Source: Takakia lepidozioides (taxonomy: Eukaryota; Streptophyta; Takakiopsida; Takakiales; Takakiaceae). From it: a stretch of DNA of 64,000 bases. Numbering within the stretch: position 1 is the stretch's first letter; every line of letters starts with the position of its first letter. Location: positions 5,888,001 to 5,952,000 of the forward strand of contig CM060734.1 of the NCBI GenBank assembly GCA_030704615.1. Direction: 5' to 3'. A program made the translations under genes and the position numbers. Below are positions 23,638-35,239 of this stretch, piece by piece. Below the pieces are notes generated by a model. The model searched no databases. It was not told the origin of the DNA and saw only the letters and a list, made by a program, of their open reading frames with translations.

Positions 23638-26600
23638 CTATCCTATCCCCTGATCTTTCTGGTGTAACCTATTATTGTTTACACCATTGGTGAGAACAGC
23701 ATCCCTGGAATCGCTGCCCACATTTTCAAGTGGAATACTGTCAGAGAAAGGTGAGCTTTCATCTGAAGATTTCGCCCACTCCAAGTTTTTGTTACCTCCA
23801 CAATCATGAGAAGCCCCTGCCTCCCCATTCTCATTCCTAGGGCTTGGGGTTCCCACCTCCACTTTGATACTCTTGGCAAAAGATGGTACAGGGCAACCAG
23901 ATGCGTCCTCAGTCACTGGGAAATCCTCCTCAGTTGGTCGGCGCCAGAGATACTGCGCAGCTTCAACCCAGCTAGGATGAACCAAATACCGGCCATGCTG
24001 CTTTGCCCAACGGGCCTTGTCAGTTCCTTGGTCAAGAGCAACAATGTGAGTGGTGGATTCATTGCAAGCAGTCGAGCATTGGGCACCAAGATCCTCCGTA
24101 AGCTGCCAGAATGGGTGGGAATTCGGGCTGGGGAGCCCTGTTGGAAAAATCCTGCTGAACACAATCCGGCAGCCAGCCAGGATCTTTTCCCGCATGCCTC
24201 GAATGACCTAAAATTTCAGAGTTAGTCACAGTTAGCTCTGGAACGTTACATACATGAAAAGAATCTCCACCCTTCTGTTACTTTCTACCAGCTTTGAACA
24301 GTAACTGATCAACTAATAGAACATCCCTCATCCTTGCAATGGAAACAAGAAAAAGCTTAACGATATACCTGCCGAACATCATGGGTGTCCGAAGCTGCAG
24401 GAGGCCTCCGCTTCCCACCCTGCATACAAAAGAGAGGCCCACCAATCACATCCTTAGTGCAGTTACACATAGTATCTCGCGCCTCTCACCCAGAAGGTGA
24501 ATATAGCGCACGGTTACTAAGGAGGCTAAGCTAATGCTATCAACTATACTGAGGAAGTTTGTCCTTCACTAAAAAGACAAGAATTATCTTCATTGAGAGT
24601 CCACGAGCAAGCAGCAGTGTTGACTTGGGGAAGAAAGAAATGAAATGAAACTTTAGACATCCATGGAAAGCGCAAAGAGCTTATGGGGAGGAGAAAGCAT
24701 GAAACAAGAAAGAGAGGGACCCTCCACAAGCAGCCAATAAACAACTGCTCAACGGATTGTCTACGAGTCAACATCTCATGCAGATATGCTGCCAACCATT
24801 TTCCGATCCCTGTAATGGAAGACCTCTGGGAGAGATTGGCTATCTTGAAATAGACAATTGCATCTCCCAAGGATCTCATACTAGAAAGGACAGTGAAAGA
24901 AGAAATGTTCTTCACTTTTGATTTCCCTCCTGCCGTCCCCGGTGCAAGGGGGCACAGCAAGTTTTCACGCTGCAGGTTGTCCAACCTACCAGTCTCTATC
25001 TGCAGATTTGTAAACCTCCCCAATGCTCTTAGAAGAGAGGGAGATAGAGCTCGGCCAGGTAATTGGGCCGCAAGATTCTATCATCACAGAGGACCAAGAA
25101 TGTCTCCGATAGAGCCTTGGTTGATATAAGATTGGCTGGTTTCCGGGTTTGTCTGACGTGAAATCCCATAAGCTCCCGTCTGATACATCTGTTGTGGTCA
25201 TGCCGGGAGGAAATTTCCACCCCCTCCATATTTTGTGGCAGCAGGGAAGCAACAGAGAGTCATTGGCGCTCAAAGAAGTTTTGAGACTCGAAGCATTCCA
25301 GGAGGTCTTGAAACAAGCATTTTCGAGTCTGATAGAGGTTGCGAGGGCCCGGGATGGTAGCCATTTGTGTAGTAGGGCTTGCAAACTTGCTAGAAAGATG
25401 GCCTCAGTTAGAAGCGGTACACATGTAAATCCCCATATAAAATCCGTGTGCAAATTCGACATAAAAAATCTGCGATGGTGTCATACCTCTAGCCCCAAGC
25501 ATTCCTTTGAAGGAAAGACGACTGCAGGGGTTCCAGGCTTTTCTCCCACCAGGAAACTGGGTCAGCAGTGGCCCAAAACTCAAATATTGCTAGCATTATG
25601 AAGTGCCATAGGACAGGAAGATGACATATGATGACTCTTCAACTTAATGAAAACTCATACCTATGCTTTACTGGAAGTGCAAAGAATTTTTGTACTCGTG
25701 AAAAGCTTCAAGTTTGGAGGTACCAACCGGAGCTAAGTTTGCATGGAAGAACCCACGGTGCACGCGGCGAAGAGTGTGGAGGGCAGTTGCTAGAGAACCC
25801 TCACTCTCACTCTCATCCCTGTGGGCCTCTGCTAGCGAAGGTGACTTAACACCAAACTGACGGCAGCTGGAGGTGAAAAAGTGATAGCGCTCCATCAGTA
25901 TCAAGTTTTCCCTATGCTTTGGCCACACCTGCAGAGAACAAATGGGCACCACTAGCTTTGAATGTGAGGGAATGACATAACGTGGCACTACACAGATGCC
26001 ATGCATTGAACACAAAGAAGCCCTATTAGTATGTCATGGTTCTAGTCATCCACCCTTAGATGAAAGGTTTTAAGCAGGCCAATCTTCGTTTGATCATACT
26101 AAGCCATAACATCAACAATGGAATCTGATGTCAATTTAAGGGAATCTGGCCACACCTTACCTCAGCTGGCAGTGTACACCAAGGTGACAGGATTCTCTGC
26201 ATTAGCACTACTGGTAGACTGAAATGAAGAGACACATGGCACAGAAGAGGAGAGAGAGAGAAGGAGATTCTATTTAGGTTCACGAACGCTCTCCTCTTTT
26301 GTTTGAAAATTTGAGGAAAAAGGATGGTAATGGACGGGGTAAGAGGCATACGCCTTCAGTGTCGTCCAGAATGACAACTGCTGATTCTGCCCCAAGGACA
26401 ACGTCAAGGTCCTTGGTGTTCCGGCGTGTGCTGTCAACTTGCGATATTACGCGGTCTCCAAATAACCGGCCTGTAGGATCCAAAAGCTGCGCCATAGCCA
26501 GGGCATATATTCGCTCACCCATGGTATATACATACATTTCAAACATCTTGCTTGCCTCCTCTAGAAACTCATGCACGAAAGGTCGCAGTTTTGTAAACAT

Positions 26601-29600
26601 TTGTAATCGGGGCAGCCTGTGCAGACTGCTCTGGCGCCCTTGCTCCTCACCTAAGGACCCACAAGAGGACCTTGTAAATCACCCATTCTCACCAAGTAGA
26701 CGGCATGTAAAGACATGTCAATGCATTCACTTTCACCTGAATCACCAACAAAAGAGGGCACTAGGGCTCGAGATGCTAGTGAGCAAAGCATCTCCTTCAC
26801 ACAATCTATATGGTTTTTTTGTAAAGCAGGCCATATAGAGTGTGCATGCTGCGACATCCAATAGATAGCCCAGTGCTTAGGGCATAATACCATTTCATTA
26901 GTGGTTATGGGTTCAAAACCACAGAGGTGTGTTGGATGTCATGAAGGTGTCCCCTTCCTGTCAGAAGGCAGTAGCCCTTCGGGGTCAAGTGACACCATAA
27001 GGTATCTTGCTTCGGCAAGAGTCCACATATTTTTAATTTTACTTTTCTTATTTATATGTTTTGTGCATAGCTGCACTATGAAAGAAGAAATGAAGGATAG
27101 GAAAGAAATTTAATACCTCCACAGGATGAATCAGAGACCATATGGGACATAGTAGAACCTCAAGGGAAACACAAATAAGTGTATCACAGATCTGGCCTGG
27201 CACAATTACCTGTTGCGACTTCACTACTTGAGGCAAAGTAGGTGGCCATAAGATAAGATTCTTCCTCTGGTGGGACTTCCACAAAGCGCACAGAGTTGAG
27301 CACGGTGTGGTCAAGATCCACCACCAGATACAATTTCTGCTTCGCTGTCACTCGCTTGAGCTCATCACGACGCATACGAGCTGCCTCCATCTCTGTGACC
27401 TCCAGCCCCTGACGCAGACAAGGAGTGTTTCAAGCTGCCCTAGCTCTCCCTCTGTCATATGGTACTGGCTCTTAAGTTCCTTCCTTTCTTTGTTCCTAAT
27501 GACCACTTTTTGTTCTGCACTTTGCATGGTCATGAAATGAAACTCCATCGAACGAGTTCCAGGTTCCAAGCAGTGAAGTCCCGTCCTTAGCCACTCGTGT
27601 CTTTTTTGATAACATGAAAGTTCAAGCCCCTATTAAGCCTCTAAAGCTAACAACTTACACACATGGAAAGGGTGGAAAACAAGCCTCATGAATGTAGCGA
27701 AGAGACACCCCTGCCTCCACGGGATCATTGGAAGGCTTTGATGACTTGTGCTGCCCACACCGAATGCAGACCCCCCACATGAACCCTGGATGTGGTGGGC
27801 ATGATCCATTACCTCCCTCAGCCTGCCTGCCATCTAGCAGTCACCCTCATCCCATGCAACTTGTCACTCATTGTACCATAAACAGAGGAAAAGAGAAAAC
27901 AAAACTCAAGAGTTGGGCCCCCATATAAGACTGCCCACCTCCCAGTTTAAGAAGAGCTTTCAAAGATGAAAACAAAGGCACCAGAACAAAGTCAAGTAAA
28001 GTCCACACAAGAAGAAACGATAAAAGGAGGAAGGAAACCAGAAAGAATGATGTCTCACAACTTCAAGAGAGTTAATCTAAGGGTACAAGACAATTCAATG
28101 ACATCTTGTATAACAGTGACCAGCTGCTATAACTCCCAACTGACTTCGTTAGTTCCAATAGTGTGCAGATGTAGTGAGTTTCTGTGTCAACATGGGAAGA
28201 CTCAGCCAAGACATAGTTCTAGAACTGAAAGCATAGAGTACATCATAGACTTGAAGACACAAACACAAACATGCACAGAGAGACACAGGAAACCTAACTG
28301 ACACAAGTGGCTTGGAGAATGCTCCCCACTAAAGACTTAAAACATCTGTTCTTGATCATTTTTGCAGGCTTCAACCTTTGGTCTCTCTTCGCTATATTCA
28401 GGTTTGAATAAAAAAGAAAAAACCAAAGGCAAACCGCCATATCCGTACTTGCGAATATGGTCGAAATAGACCAAAAGAGAAACCTCCAAGGAAAGGAAAC
28501 AGAGCAGACATCTGACACACACCACATGCATCTAGCACGTTGTGGAAAAGGTGTACGAGTAGGGGTAGGGGATGCATTTTAAGATCAAGAAAGTCACAAA
28601 ATGGTCCTACCTGAGGACCCTGGTTGTCCTTCATCCATGCCTACTTCGCGCTTGCGTTTGCGTCCTCCATCTCTGTTTCTCTCCACCGTCCAGAGCAGTA
28701 CCATACATTTAGACAATACTACAATATTGCTATTGTCGGAACATTTTACCCTCATTTTATGTCACATAATCTCTTAAATGTGTTGAAGAAGTAAAAACAG
28801 TGACACTTAGGAAGTGACAGGGAAAATGCCAAGGACATTCTCCCACAAAAGGCCTCTCTTCAGGATGAACGCACAGCAATCTTGACCTATTTGTAGAGTC
28901 CTTATGGGTACTTTTTCCCTTCAATGCATCAATACAGCATGCACTACAGATACTTACTAACTAGGTTGCATCATCTTCCTAATCTGCCGTTGGTAGTTAG
29001 TCCAAGTAGCTGAGGCGTCCATAGGTAGTCTGCAACGAAAATGCGATCCTAAAGTTCTTATCAGCTGTTTTATTTCTAGATGAGATTCCTAAAGATGAAA
29101 AGCATGTTTGTGCCTATTGAGCTACAAATATACTAGATTGCCCTTAAGAGCTGTGAAGACTACTGGGCATAAGAAGTCTTCCATTACAAGGGCAAATGCC
29201 CTCACTGGTCCTTGTCCTTCCTCCCACCCTGCCAACACTGACCTCACAGGTTGATTCCAAGTTAAACCCTAATGCAGGGTTGCCCAGTTGGGTTGAAATA
29301 TTCCAGCCTAAGAGAACTGCAAGGCAACTCTATTCCACAAAACTGCCCATATGTTGACAACAGGTGCAGCTACTGAGACTCTAATCATTGGAAAGGCAGT
29401 ACTGTCAGTGAAGAACATTGTGGGAGCAAATCTATGACACCCAGGATGAGATTACTACCTACTTTACTATCCCTGAAGGATGGCAGAGGCAGAAAAGTTT
29501 CTTTTTAATAGCAAGTCCGTCACAAAAGCATCCGGCAAACTGCAAGGCCATTAAAGGCCCTAGAATACAGTCATTGAATGGCCCTATTCTACAAATAATC

Positions 29601-30264
29601 AATCATAGCGAGTAGCGCACAAAATTGGACAAATGCCAGACAATTTTGACAAAAGTTGTGCATAGCCACTCAAACTCCTAAAGAAACTAAGAGAACCCCC
29701 GATCATTAGGAAAGGCAGCATAGTGAGTGAAGAAAATCGTGCGAGAAAATTCATGACGCCCGATGAGAAAATGAAGAACTAATTCATCATCCCTGCAGGA
29801 CCGGCACCAGGCAGAAAGGTTTCATTGCGAGGGGAAAATCTGTCACAAATAAAGCCGGGCCACTACTTTCCACCCTTCACAAAGGCGCCACATTGTCCAC
29901 AAGAGAGGAAGAAAATATAGAAATCGCACCTAAGTTCTTGTAATGCGTCCCCACCAGTGGCAAGAAACTCAATTGGTTCTCCCTCTGTATTCAACGCACC
30001 CTCTAGCTCAAGCTCCTCAGAGGTTCCCACAGCCCCATCTTCCAATCCAGATTCTTCATCGTCCCCATCTTCACTTTCACTCGCGTCGAGTTCTTCACTC
30101 CCACTCTCCACTTCCGCACCTTCCTCCTCCCGATCAGACCTGACGTTGCCCTCGGGCGATGCATCGGACGACGTGGAATGGTGGTCAGACTGCAGCTCTG
30201 CGTCCAGGAGGGCGGCAAAGTCGTCGCTTGCAGACGAGGGCGATGGCGAAGATGGCAGGCTCAT
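23638..30264 (-). CDS. CPL4: RNA polymerase II CTD phosphatase, FCP1/CPL4-like
   Basis: The enzyme removes phosphate from the heptad-repeat tail of RNA polymerase II in the nucleus. Eight exons join in phase to 623 codons: 29930-30264, 28611-28678, 27685-27833, 27210-27408, 26352-26650, 25728-25928, 24369-24419 and 23638-24207. The N-terminus is Ser/Glu-rich and acidic. Exon 2 supplies a basic GGRKRKR stretch, a probable nuclear signal. Exon 3 has a CIRCGQ cluster and VSLRYIHE. Exon 4 has KLYLVVDLDHTVLNS with the DXDXT nucleophile at about residues 215-219. Exon 5 carries TKLRPFVHEFL and ILDDTEG, and exon 6 WPKH and RYHFFTSSCRQF. The last exon is a BRCT domain (about 440-530). The start is the ATG at 30264, since upstream codons are not conserved. 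The exon 3/4 intron starts with GC. The exon 6 end was chosen by phase. Confidence 0.9.
26860..27025 (+). mobile_element. tRNA-derived SINE in a CPL4 intron
   Basis: An A-box-like run, TAGCCCAGTGCTTAGG (26866-26881), and a perfect B box, GGTTCAAAACC (26910-26920), stand at the spacing of a tRNA-type RNA polymerase III promoter. The body continues through GAAGGCAGTAGCCCTTCGG to GACACCATAA. A second, 5'-truncated copy lies at 31136-31230. The insertion sits between exons 4 and 5 of CPL4 in the antisense direction. Target duplications were not resolved. Confidence 0.65.
27834..28610 (-). other. CPL4 intron 2, no features seen
   Basis: The interval between exons 2 and 3 is noncoding, A-rich in places, and holds no recognisable repeat or RNA gene. 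Confidence 0.4.
29370..29865. repeat. Diverged two-copy duplication in CPL4 intron 1
   Basis: A segment beginning AATCATTGGAAAGGCAGTA near 29386 and containing ATCCCTGAAGGATGGCAGAGGC recurs from about 29702 (GATCATTAGGAAAGGCAG) with ATCCCTGCAGGACCGGCACC. The copies are about 315 bp apart and clearly diverged. Confidence 0.6.
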
Positions 30265-30519
30265 CGCTGCCACACCACCTCTGCTCGTCTCTTCCCTTTG
30301 GCAACTGGGCTCGGCCTGCGAGACGACCTTACGCCGCAGTCTTTCGTTATATACAGCTGTTATCTTACAATACAGGTAATTCCTTAACATTTTGCTTTTT
30401 AAGTTTTTCACTTACAAGTTTGTGTGTGACGGTCAGGCTACCCGACGACATGCTCATTCCACTTTTTTTTTTTTTTTTTTAAATAAAATTTAAATAAGGG
30501 ATTGAAGCCCTAAGTTGAA

Positions 30520-31123
30520 CTATATAACAAGTACGTAGGAAAGCCCAGGGAGTACAAAGAGGAAAAAATAACCTATGTGAGAGTGCCATAGAGGCGGATG
30601 AGGGAAGACATTGCTTCGTAGCCAAATGCAGCTAAGAGAAAAGGGAAGTGAGACAAAAAGAAGAAAAAGGCAGGAACAACTAATAGGTAAACCACTTCCT
30701 CCTATAAGGTTCGAAAGATAGATGGGCTTTTGATGTTCCTTTTCTAAAAGATTTACAATGTCTCCAATTAACTTCAGAGTCCTCGTTGTCCAAAGAGGAA
30801 CATCTTGCACTATGCAAACTGCCCCAGCTTGGTTGATGATGTCGCGCCATTGAATTCTCGTAGCCGATTCTCTATTACATGTGAGGGCTCCCTTTGCCCC
30901 AAGTGTAATCAAATTCAAAGAGTAATTATGTTCTCCTTCTTTGATTACATCTGCAAAGAGCTTCCCCCAAGACCCGCCAAGCCTTACAAGCCTCAGATAA
31001 TAGGTTTGAGTGAACCTTAAACAAAATAGCTCTTACACTAGACGGTTTGTCATCAAAGATGAATGAGCACCCAGATTTCCAAATATTCCAGTGTGAGCCC
31101 TTAGAGTGGACCACACAGGACAT
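30520..31123 (-). pseudogene. Probable LINE 3'-terminal coding remnant
   Basis: The frame at 31123-30926 contains WNIWKSGCSFIFDDKPSSV and KVHSNLLSEACKAW, which resembles the tail of plant LINE ORF2 proteins after the zinc-finger-RT region (usually WN-WK--N---F). The following frame, 30918-30520, is open but gives no recognisable motif. It lies upstream of CPL4 and shares its strand. The identification is by pattern only. Confidence 0.4.
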
Positions 31124-31135
31124 TTACACCACAAA

Positions 31136-31230
31136 AGGTGTCCACCTTCTTGCTGGAAGGCAGTAGCCCTTCGGTGTCAAGAGACACCATAATTTACGCT
31201 TCTTTCGGGAGGCATTATATATATATATAT
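31136..31230 (+). mobile_element. 5'-truncated copy of the SINE, with AT-repeat tail
   Basis: GGTGTCCACCTTC, GAAGGCAGTAGCCCTTCGG and GTCAAGAGACACCATAA match the body of the SINE at 26860-27025. The copy ends in a TATATATATATATATA microsatellite. Its tRNA-related 5' part is missing. Confidence 0.65.
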
Positions 31231-34084
31231 ATATATACACCATGTCAAGTTAAATAAACACAGTGTGAAACTAACTAGAATAAAGCTAGTTATTTGTATT
31301 TAACACTTGGATTTAGTTCAAATGTTAAGTCAGGTGTCAAGTTTAGTTTGACACCTGAACCGTCTTATCTTCACGAGAGCGGCGGCTCATCTCTTTCGAG
31401 TTGAGCCTGCACGACCGAGCTCCTTCATCGTTCAGAATCTGAGTGTGCTTATGAAGGGAGGATAGGTTGTTGTGGGGTGGAGTCCCCATAGCTTGGGGTG
31501 CCCCTGGCTTGACTACTATTTTTAAAGAGTGATGGTGTTGGATTTCATGTTTCTTGTGTGAACAATGTGTTCTTAGTTTTCTATCACTCGAGAGAGATGA
31601 GCCGATCTAGTTTTCTAGTGCTAAGCTAGATATGATGTTTTTGTTTTTAAGCACTATTAGAATATAGCTTGGTCACGGGGAGCCTGCGGTTAGACTGGCT
31701 ATGTGTGCCGAGTGGAGCAGAACAGGAAGGCGGAAACCATTTGAAGTGTTGCTGGGGATGCCCGTTTGTTTGAGGCTGGTGGAAGCATTCGCAGGGGTTG
31801 CCTACACATTCTCATTTTGGAGTGTGCGCTGCAGGTAATCCTGTTGCGGTGGGGTCCCTGGTGTCAAAACCAAGCTGTTGCGGTGGTAGGAGGATCAGCG
31901 TGGCCGCGGCGGATGGTTTTGCTGCAGAGCTCGTGATTCCCAGACGAGGGGATCAGCGTGATGGAATTCCAGCAGGGCAAGTGGGTTGTATCCACCCGTC
32001 GTTGCTTCCGGTATCATGCTTGCATCTCCCAGCACTAAGGGATGAGTGGCCGAGCTGTTGGGAGGGGGAAGCTTAGCGAGAACCACATTGGCGTGATTGT
32101 AGAAGTTGGCGAGGTGGAGCAGGTCCGTTCAGACTGTGGATGTGCGGGCCGAACTTGACCAATCAATCAATGACAAGGGATGGAGGCTTATTGCACCATT
32201 GGAGACTCGCTTGTCATGTACAGGGAGAGGTAGTCGGTAGTGGCGAGGAGGTCGTATGCTTTCTTTACTTTTCTTTGCACCGGGGTCCCGGAGGCCATCT
32301 CCATGACGAACGCCATGTTGCCTTTCAAGAGCGTGATGCCATCAGTCGCAGGGTGTAGCAGTTCGATTTTGAGGATCCCATACCACATCTTGTTTCTATT
32401 TTGTGAATGCCGTGATTGGATTGTACAAGACAGTTCCCAGGGGGCGGCTATGTCTTCATACCTGACTGCATGAGCTTCTGCTGGTGTGAATGGTGGCTGC
32501 TAGGTGCTTTTACTGCAGGAATCCGAAGCATTTGAGCCTGATTCCAGGCCTAATCGCTGGTCTCGCATGTGCGTGGGCGGCTATGTCTTCATACCTGATT
32601 GCATGAGACCACATGAGACCCCCTGCTTGATACTCTGCATAGAAAAGGGTCTTGAATGCAAAGGAACCCGACCAAGGAAGCCACGCAGTTGGGTTAACAA
32701 TTGCTCTCAAATGTACCGTGCGAGAATCTAATTTCCAGGGTCGCTCCATATACGTTGGGAACTGGTATGAATTCTTTGTGAGATGGGTTGTTCCACCGAA
32801 GGTAAAGTGCTGGCAGGAAAGACCCCTATTTGATTTGGATGTATTCTACCCTTGGCTGCATATGTGTTTTGTTGGCGGATCAAACCAGTCTCGGCCAAGA
32901 TGGTGCATGTTTCAAACATTGCGGCTGCATGAATTGACGGTGCCATAGATTGTACAATCTTGGTAAAACCAACGGAGGAAGCAGCATACGTGGTCTTGGG
33001 AAATGATCAATGCACTGGTCTGATCCAGAAATTTCCCTTCCAGCATTATCGACATCAGTTCTGCCCAATAACCAAGCGAGTGTAGCTGTGGCACTTTGAA
33101 CGTCAATTGAAAGGCTTGTAAGCTGGAATCTGATGCGGCTTGAAGAATCTGACCGTGGAGGGGTCAGATAAAAAGGAGCAGGGAAGGATGACAATTTAGG
33201 CATTAATGTGGTGTCATCTGAAACTGCCGGTCCCTTGAAGACAGAAGGGGCCCAACTCACTACACGACCTGCTCGGCCTATGTTAACAATCTAGAACTTG
33301 AGGGCAGCCTATGTCAATTCCATGTAAAGGCTTACACAATCAGTGATAGCGGATCTGCCACCTTGAAAAATCAGCACGCATGAAGGGCTGTAAGCGTTCT
33401 TGATCAAGTTATTAAGCTCTGGTGCTTTCCGGGGTTGCATTGTAAGTGCTCCTGCTTTTGTTGGGAATATTGGTGCAAAGGATTAAGGCTCGACATAGCC
33501 ATAGGTCTCGGCTGGAGATGACAACATCTGCGGATAGCAGTTCGGTGAGAGCTAGGAGGTAAGAAGCTGCAAGATGGAGTGGAGGCGAAGGATCGAAGCT
33601 CGGGAGTCGGCATAGCTACAGATCTCGACTGGAGGAGAGCAGGTCACTGGGAACCAAGAGCTGTTGTGGTGCATTTGTAAACACAATTGAAATCCTGGGA
33701 AATATAGGTCACGCTGCCAGGGAGTCTGTGGTGAGAACTACATGAACACGTTTAAGATAATGTGGGAACAGTGTTTAATGGCGAGAACGTTTTGGTGTTA
33801 AAAAATTTATTAAAATAAATAAATAAAAAATAAAATAAAAATAAAAATAAACCTTTTTGATCTAATTTCAATTATTTAGAGCCTAATTGGTCATATCTTT
33901 GTCAAATGGACTCTGTTTGACTCAGTTTTTGGGGAGATAGCTGCAGAAAGGGGAAATCTATCTAATTAGACCTGGTTTTAGTTTTTTGGACTTTGCTAAA
34001 AATCTATGGAATTTTTTGAGTGTGAGTGTGCTATGAAAGATCCACAATTCTGTTTTTACAACCTGTTGTGGTCTATATGAGAGA
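31231..34084. other. No gene recognised; scattered short repeats
   Basis: A hairpin, CAGGTGTCAA/TTGACACCTG, lies at about 31331-31357. GGGCGGCTATGTCTTCATAC occurs twice (near 32443 and 32574). An A/T-rich simple-sequence run (AAATAAATAAAT and similar) lies at 33800-33855. Open frames on both strands are short and lack motifs. Confidence 0.35.
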
Positions 34085-34109
34085 CAAATCTGGGGATGTC
34101 CTCCTTGTA

Positions 34110-34870
34110 TGGCTGGGGGAAATGAGGACGTAATTGAAGGGCAGGTCTCTTCTCTTAGCATGTGCACACAAGGGGACAAGATTTATGTTTCTCAAGGAAC
34201 TCAGACTGATTTGACTGGAGAGCAGTTGGACGAGTTGATTGCATACTGGGAGTCAGGCATTAGCAGTAGATAACAAACTGCTGTAGTTGGCGTTGAGGGC
34301 CTCAATATTGCTTTGGACAGTCAGAACTCTGTTGGAGCCAGCAGTTCTGCAGCTGTAGGTGAAATACCAAAGTGGGTGAAAGCTAGGCTTGGAACACAGC
34401 CAAAGACAGCCCCGGGGACCAAGGTGTTCAGCCACAAGGCCGGGGTGTACTGGAGCAGAGGAGCAGGAGCTACACAAGTTTGTGCAATCAGACATGGTTG
34501 TAGCCGGACACGCTCTGCACAAGGCAACCACCAGCGGGGGTTCATTAGCAATGACAAGTTTGTTCTGCTTGAAGAAGATGCAGTCATTCGCAATGAGGAC
34601 ACCCGCAACCGTCTCAAAGCTTTCGAGTTGAGAGACTGTCAGACCCTACCTTTATTTTCTTTAGTGTCCAGTGAGCGAGAGATATGGGAGTATTGCTTTG
34701 TCTCTACCTGGCAGAAAGAGGAGGAGGGTTGGTTAGAGCGAGCTACTATAGCTTGGGACAAGGTTAGTGGCAGGTTTCTGGACATAGATATACCTCCTAC
34801 ACCTTACCATCATGCAGAGCGAGGCACTTTGAGAGAAAGTCTGGCAGTTGATAGCATAGATCAGGATTAG
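34110..34870 (+). pseudogene. Broken open frame of unknown family
   Basis: An ATG at 34110 opens a plausible protein (acidic start, then an ELDELIAYWE-like helix) that meets a TAA at about 34272 and continues in the same frame to 34870. Between about 34450 and 34540 a neighbouring frame looks more protein-like, suggesting further frameshifts. A later block reads SNDKFVLLEEDAVIRNEDT, then EIWEYCFVSTWQKEEEGWLE. I do not recognise the family. It lies beside TE sequence and may be retroelement-derived. Confidence 0.4.
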
Positions 34871-35239
34871 ATCTTGCTTGGTCGGGCTTCTATTCTTCCC
34901 CTCCCTCTCTTTACCATTTTCATTACTTTGTACTTGTAGTTGCCAAAGCCTCTCTTGGTGGAGGCCAGTCAGTCCGGGGTTTTGGGCTGGGATATTCTGC
35001 AGGATCAGCATTGCAGATGGATTTTGGTGTGGGGGTGTTGATGTTTTGATTTCTTGTGTTTGGATCCCCCAACACCTGCATGCTTGACTGTGCCGCCATG
35101 TTGGTTTTGTGTGGGCGCTTGCTTTCATAGGGATTAGGCCGGATTTGATCACCGATCAATCCTAGAGTATGCTGTCAGTGGTGAGGCTGAAGTGATGACT
35201 AGCAAGACCACCAGTGTTTTTTCTATGGTGAGACTGGGT

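Noticed and set aside
25711-25735. Alternative CPL4 exon 6 donor at GGTTG|GTACC
   Set aside because: It would leave a phase-1 end that does not fit the phase-0 exon at 24419; CCG|GTTGGT keeps the whole gene in frame.
26131-26349. Minus-strand open frame at 26131-26349 as a CPL4 exon
   Set aside because: It lies behind the GTATGC donor at 26351 and has no conserved sequence; the protein continues at 25928 with WPKH.
29957-30379. Ser-rich plus-strand frame over CPL4 exon 1
   Set aside because: It is the complement of the acidic Ser/Glu-rich exon 1 and low-complexity by nature.
31200-31235. TATATATA run as a TATA box
   Set aside because: It is the microsatellite tail of the truncated SINE and no gene begins downstream.
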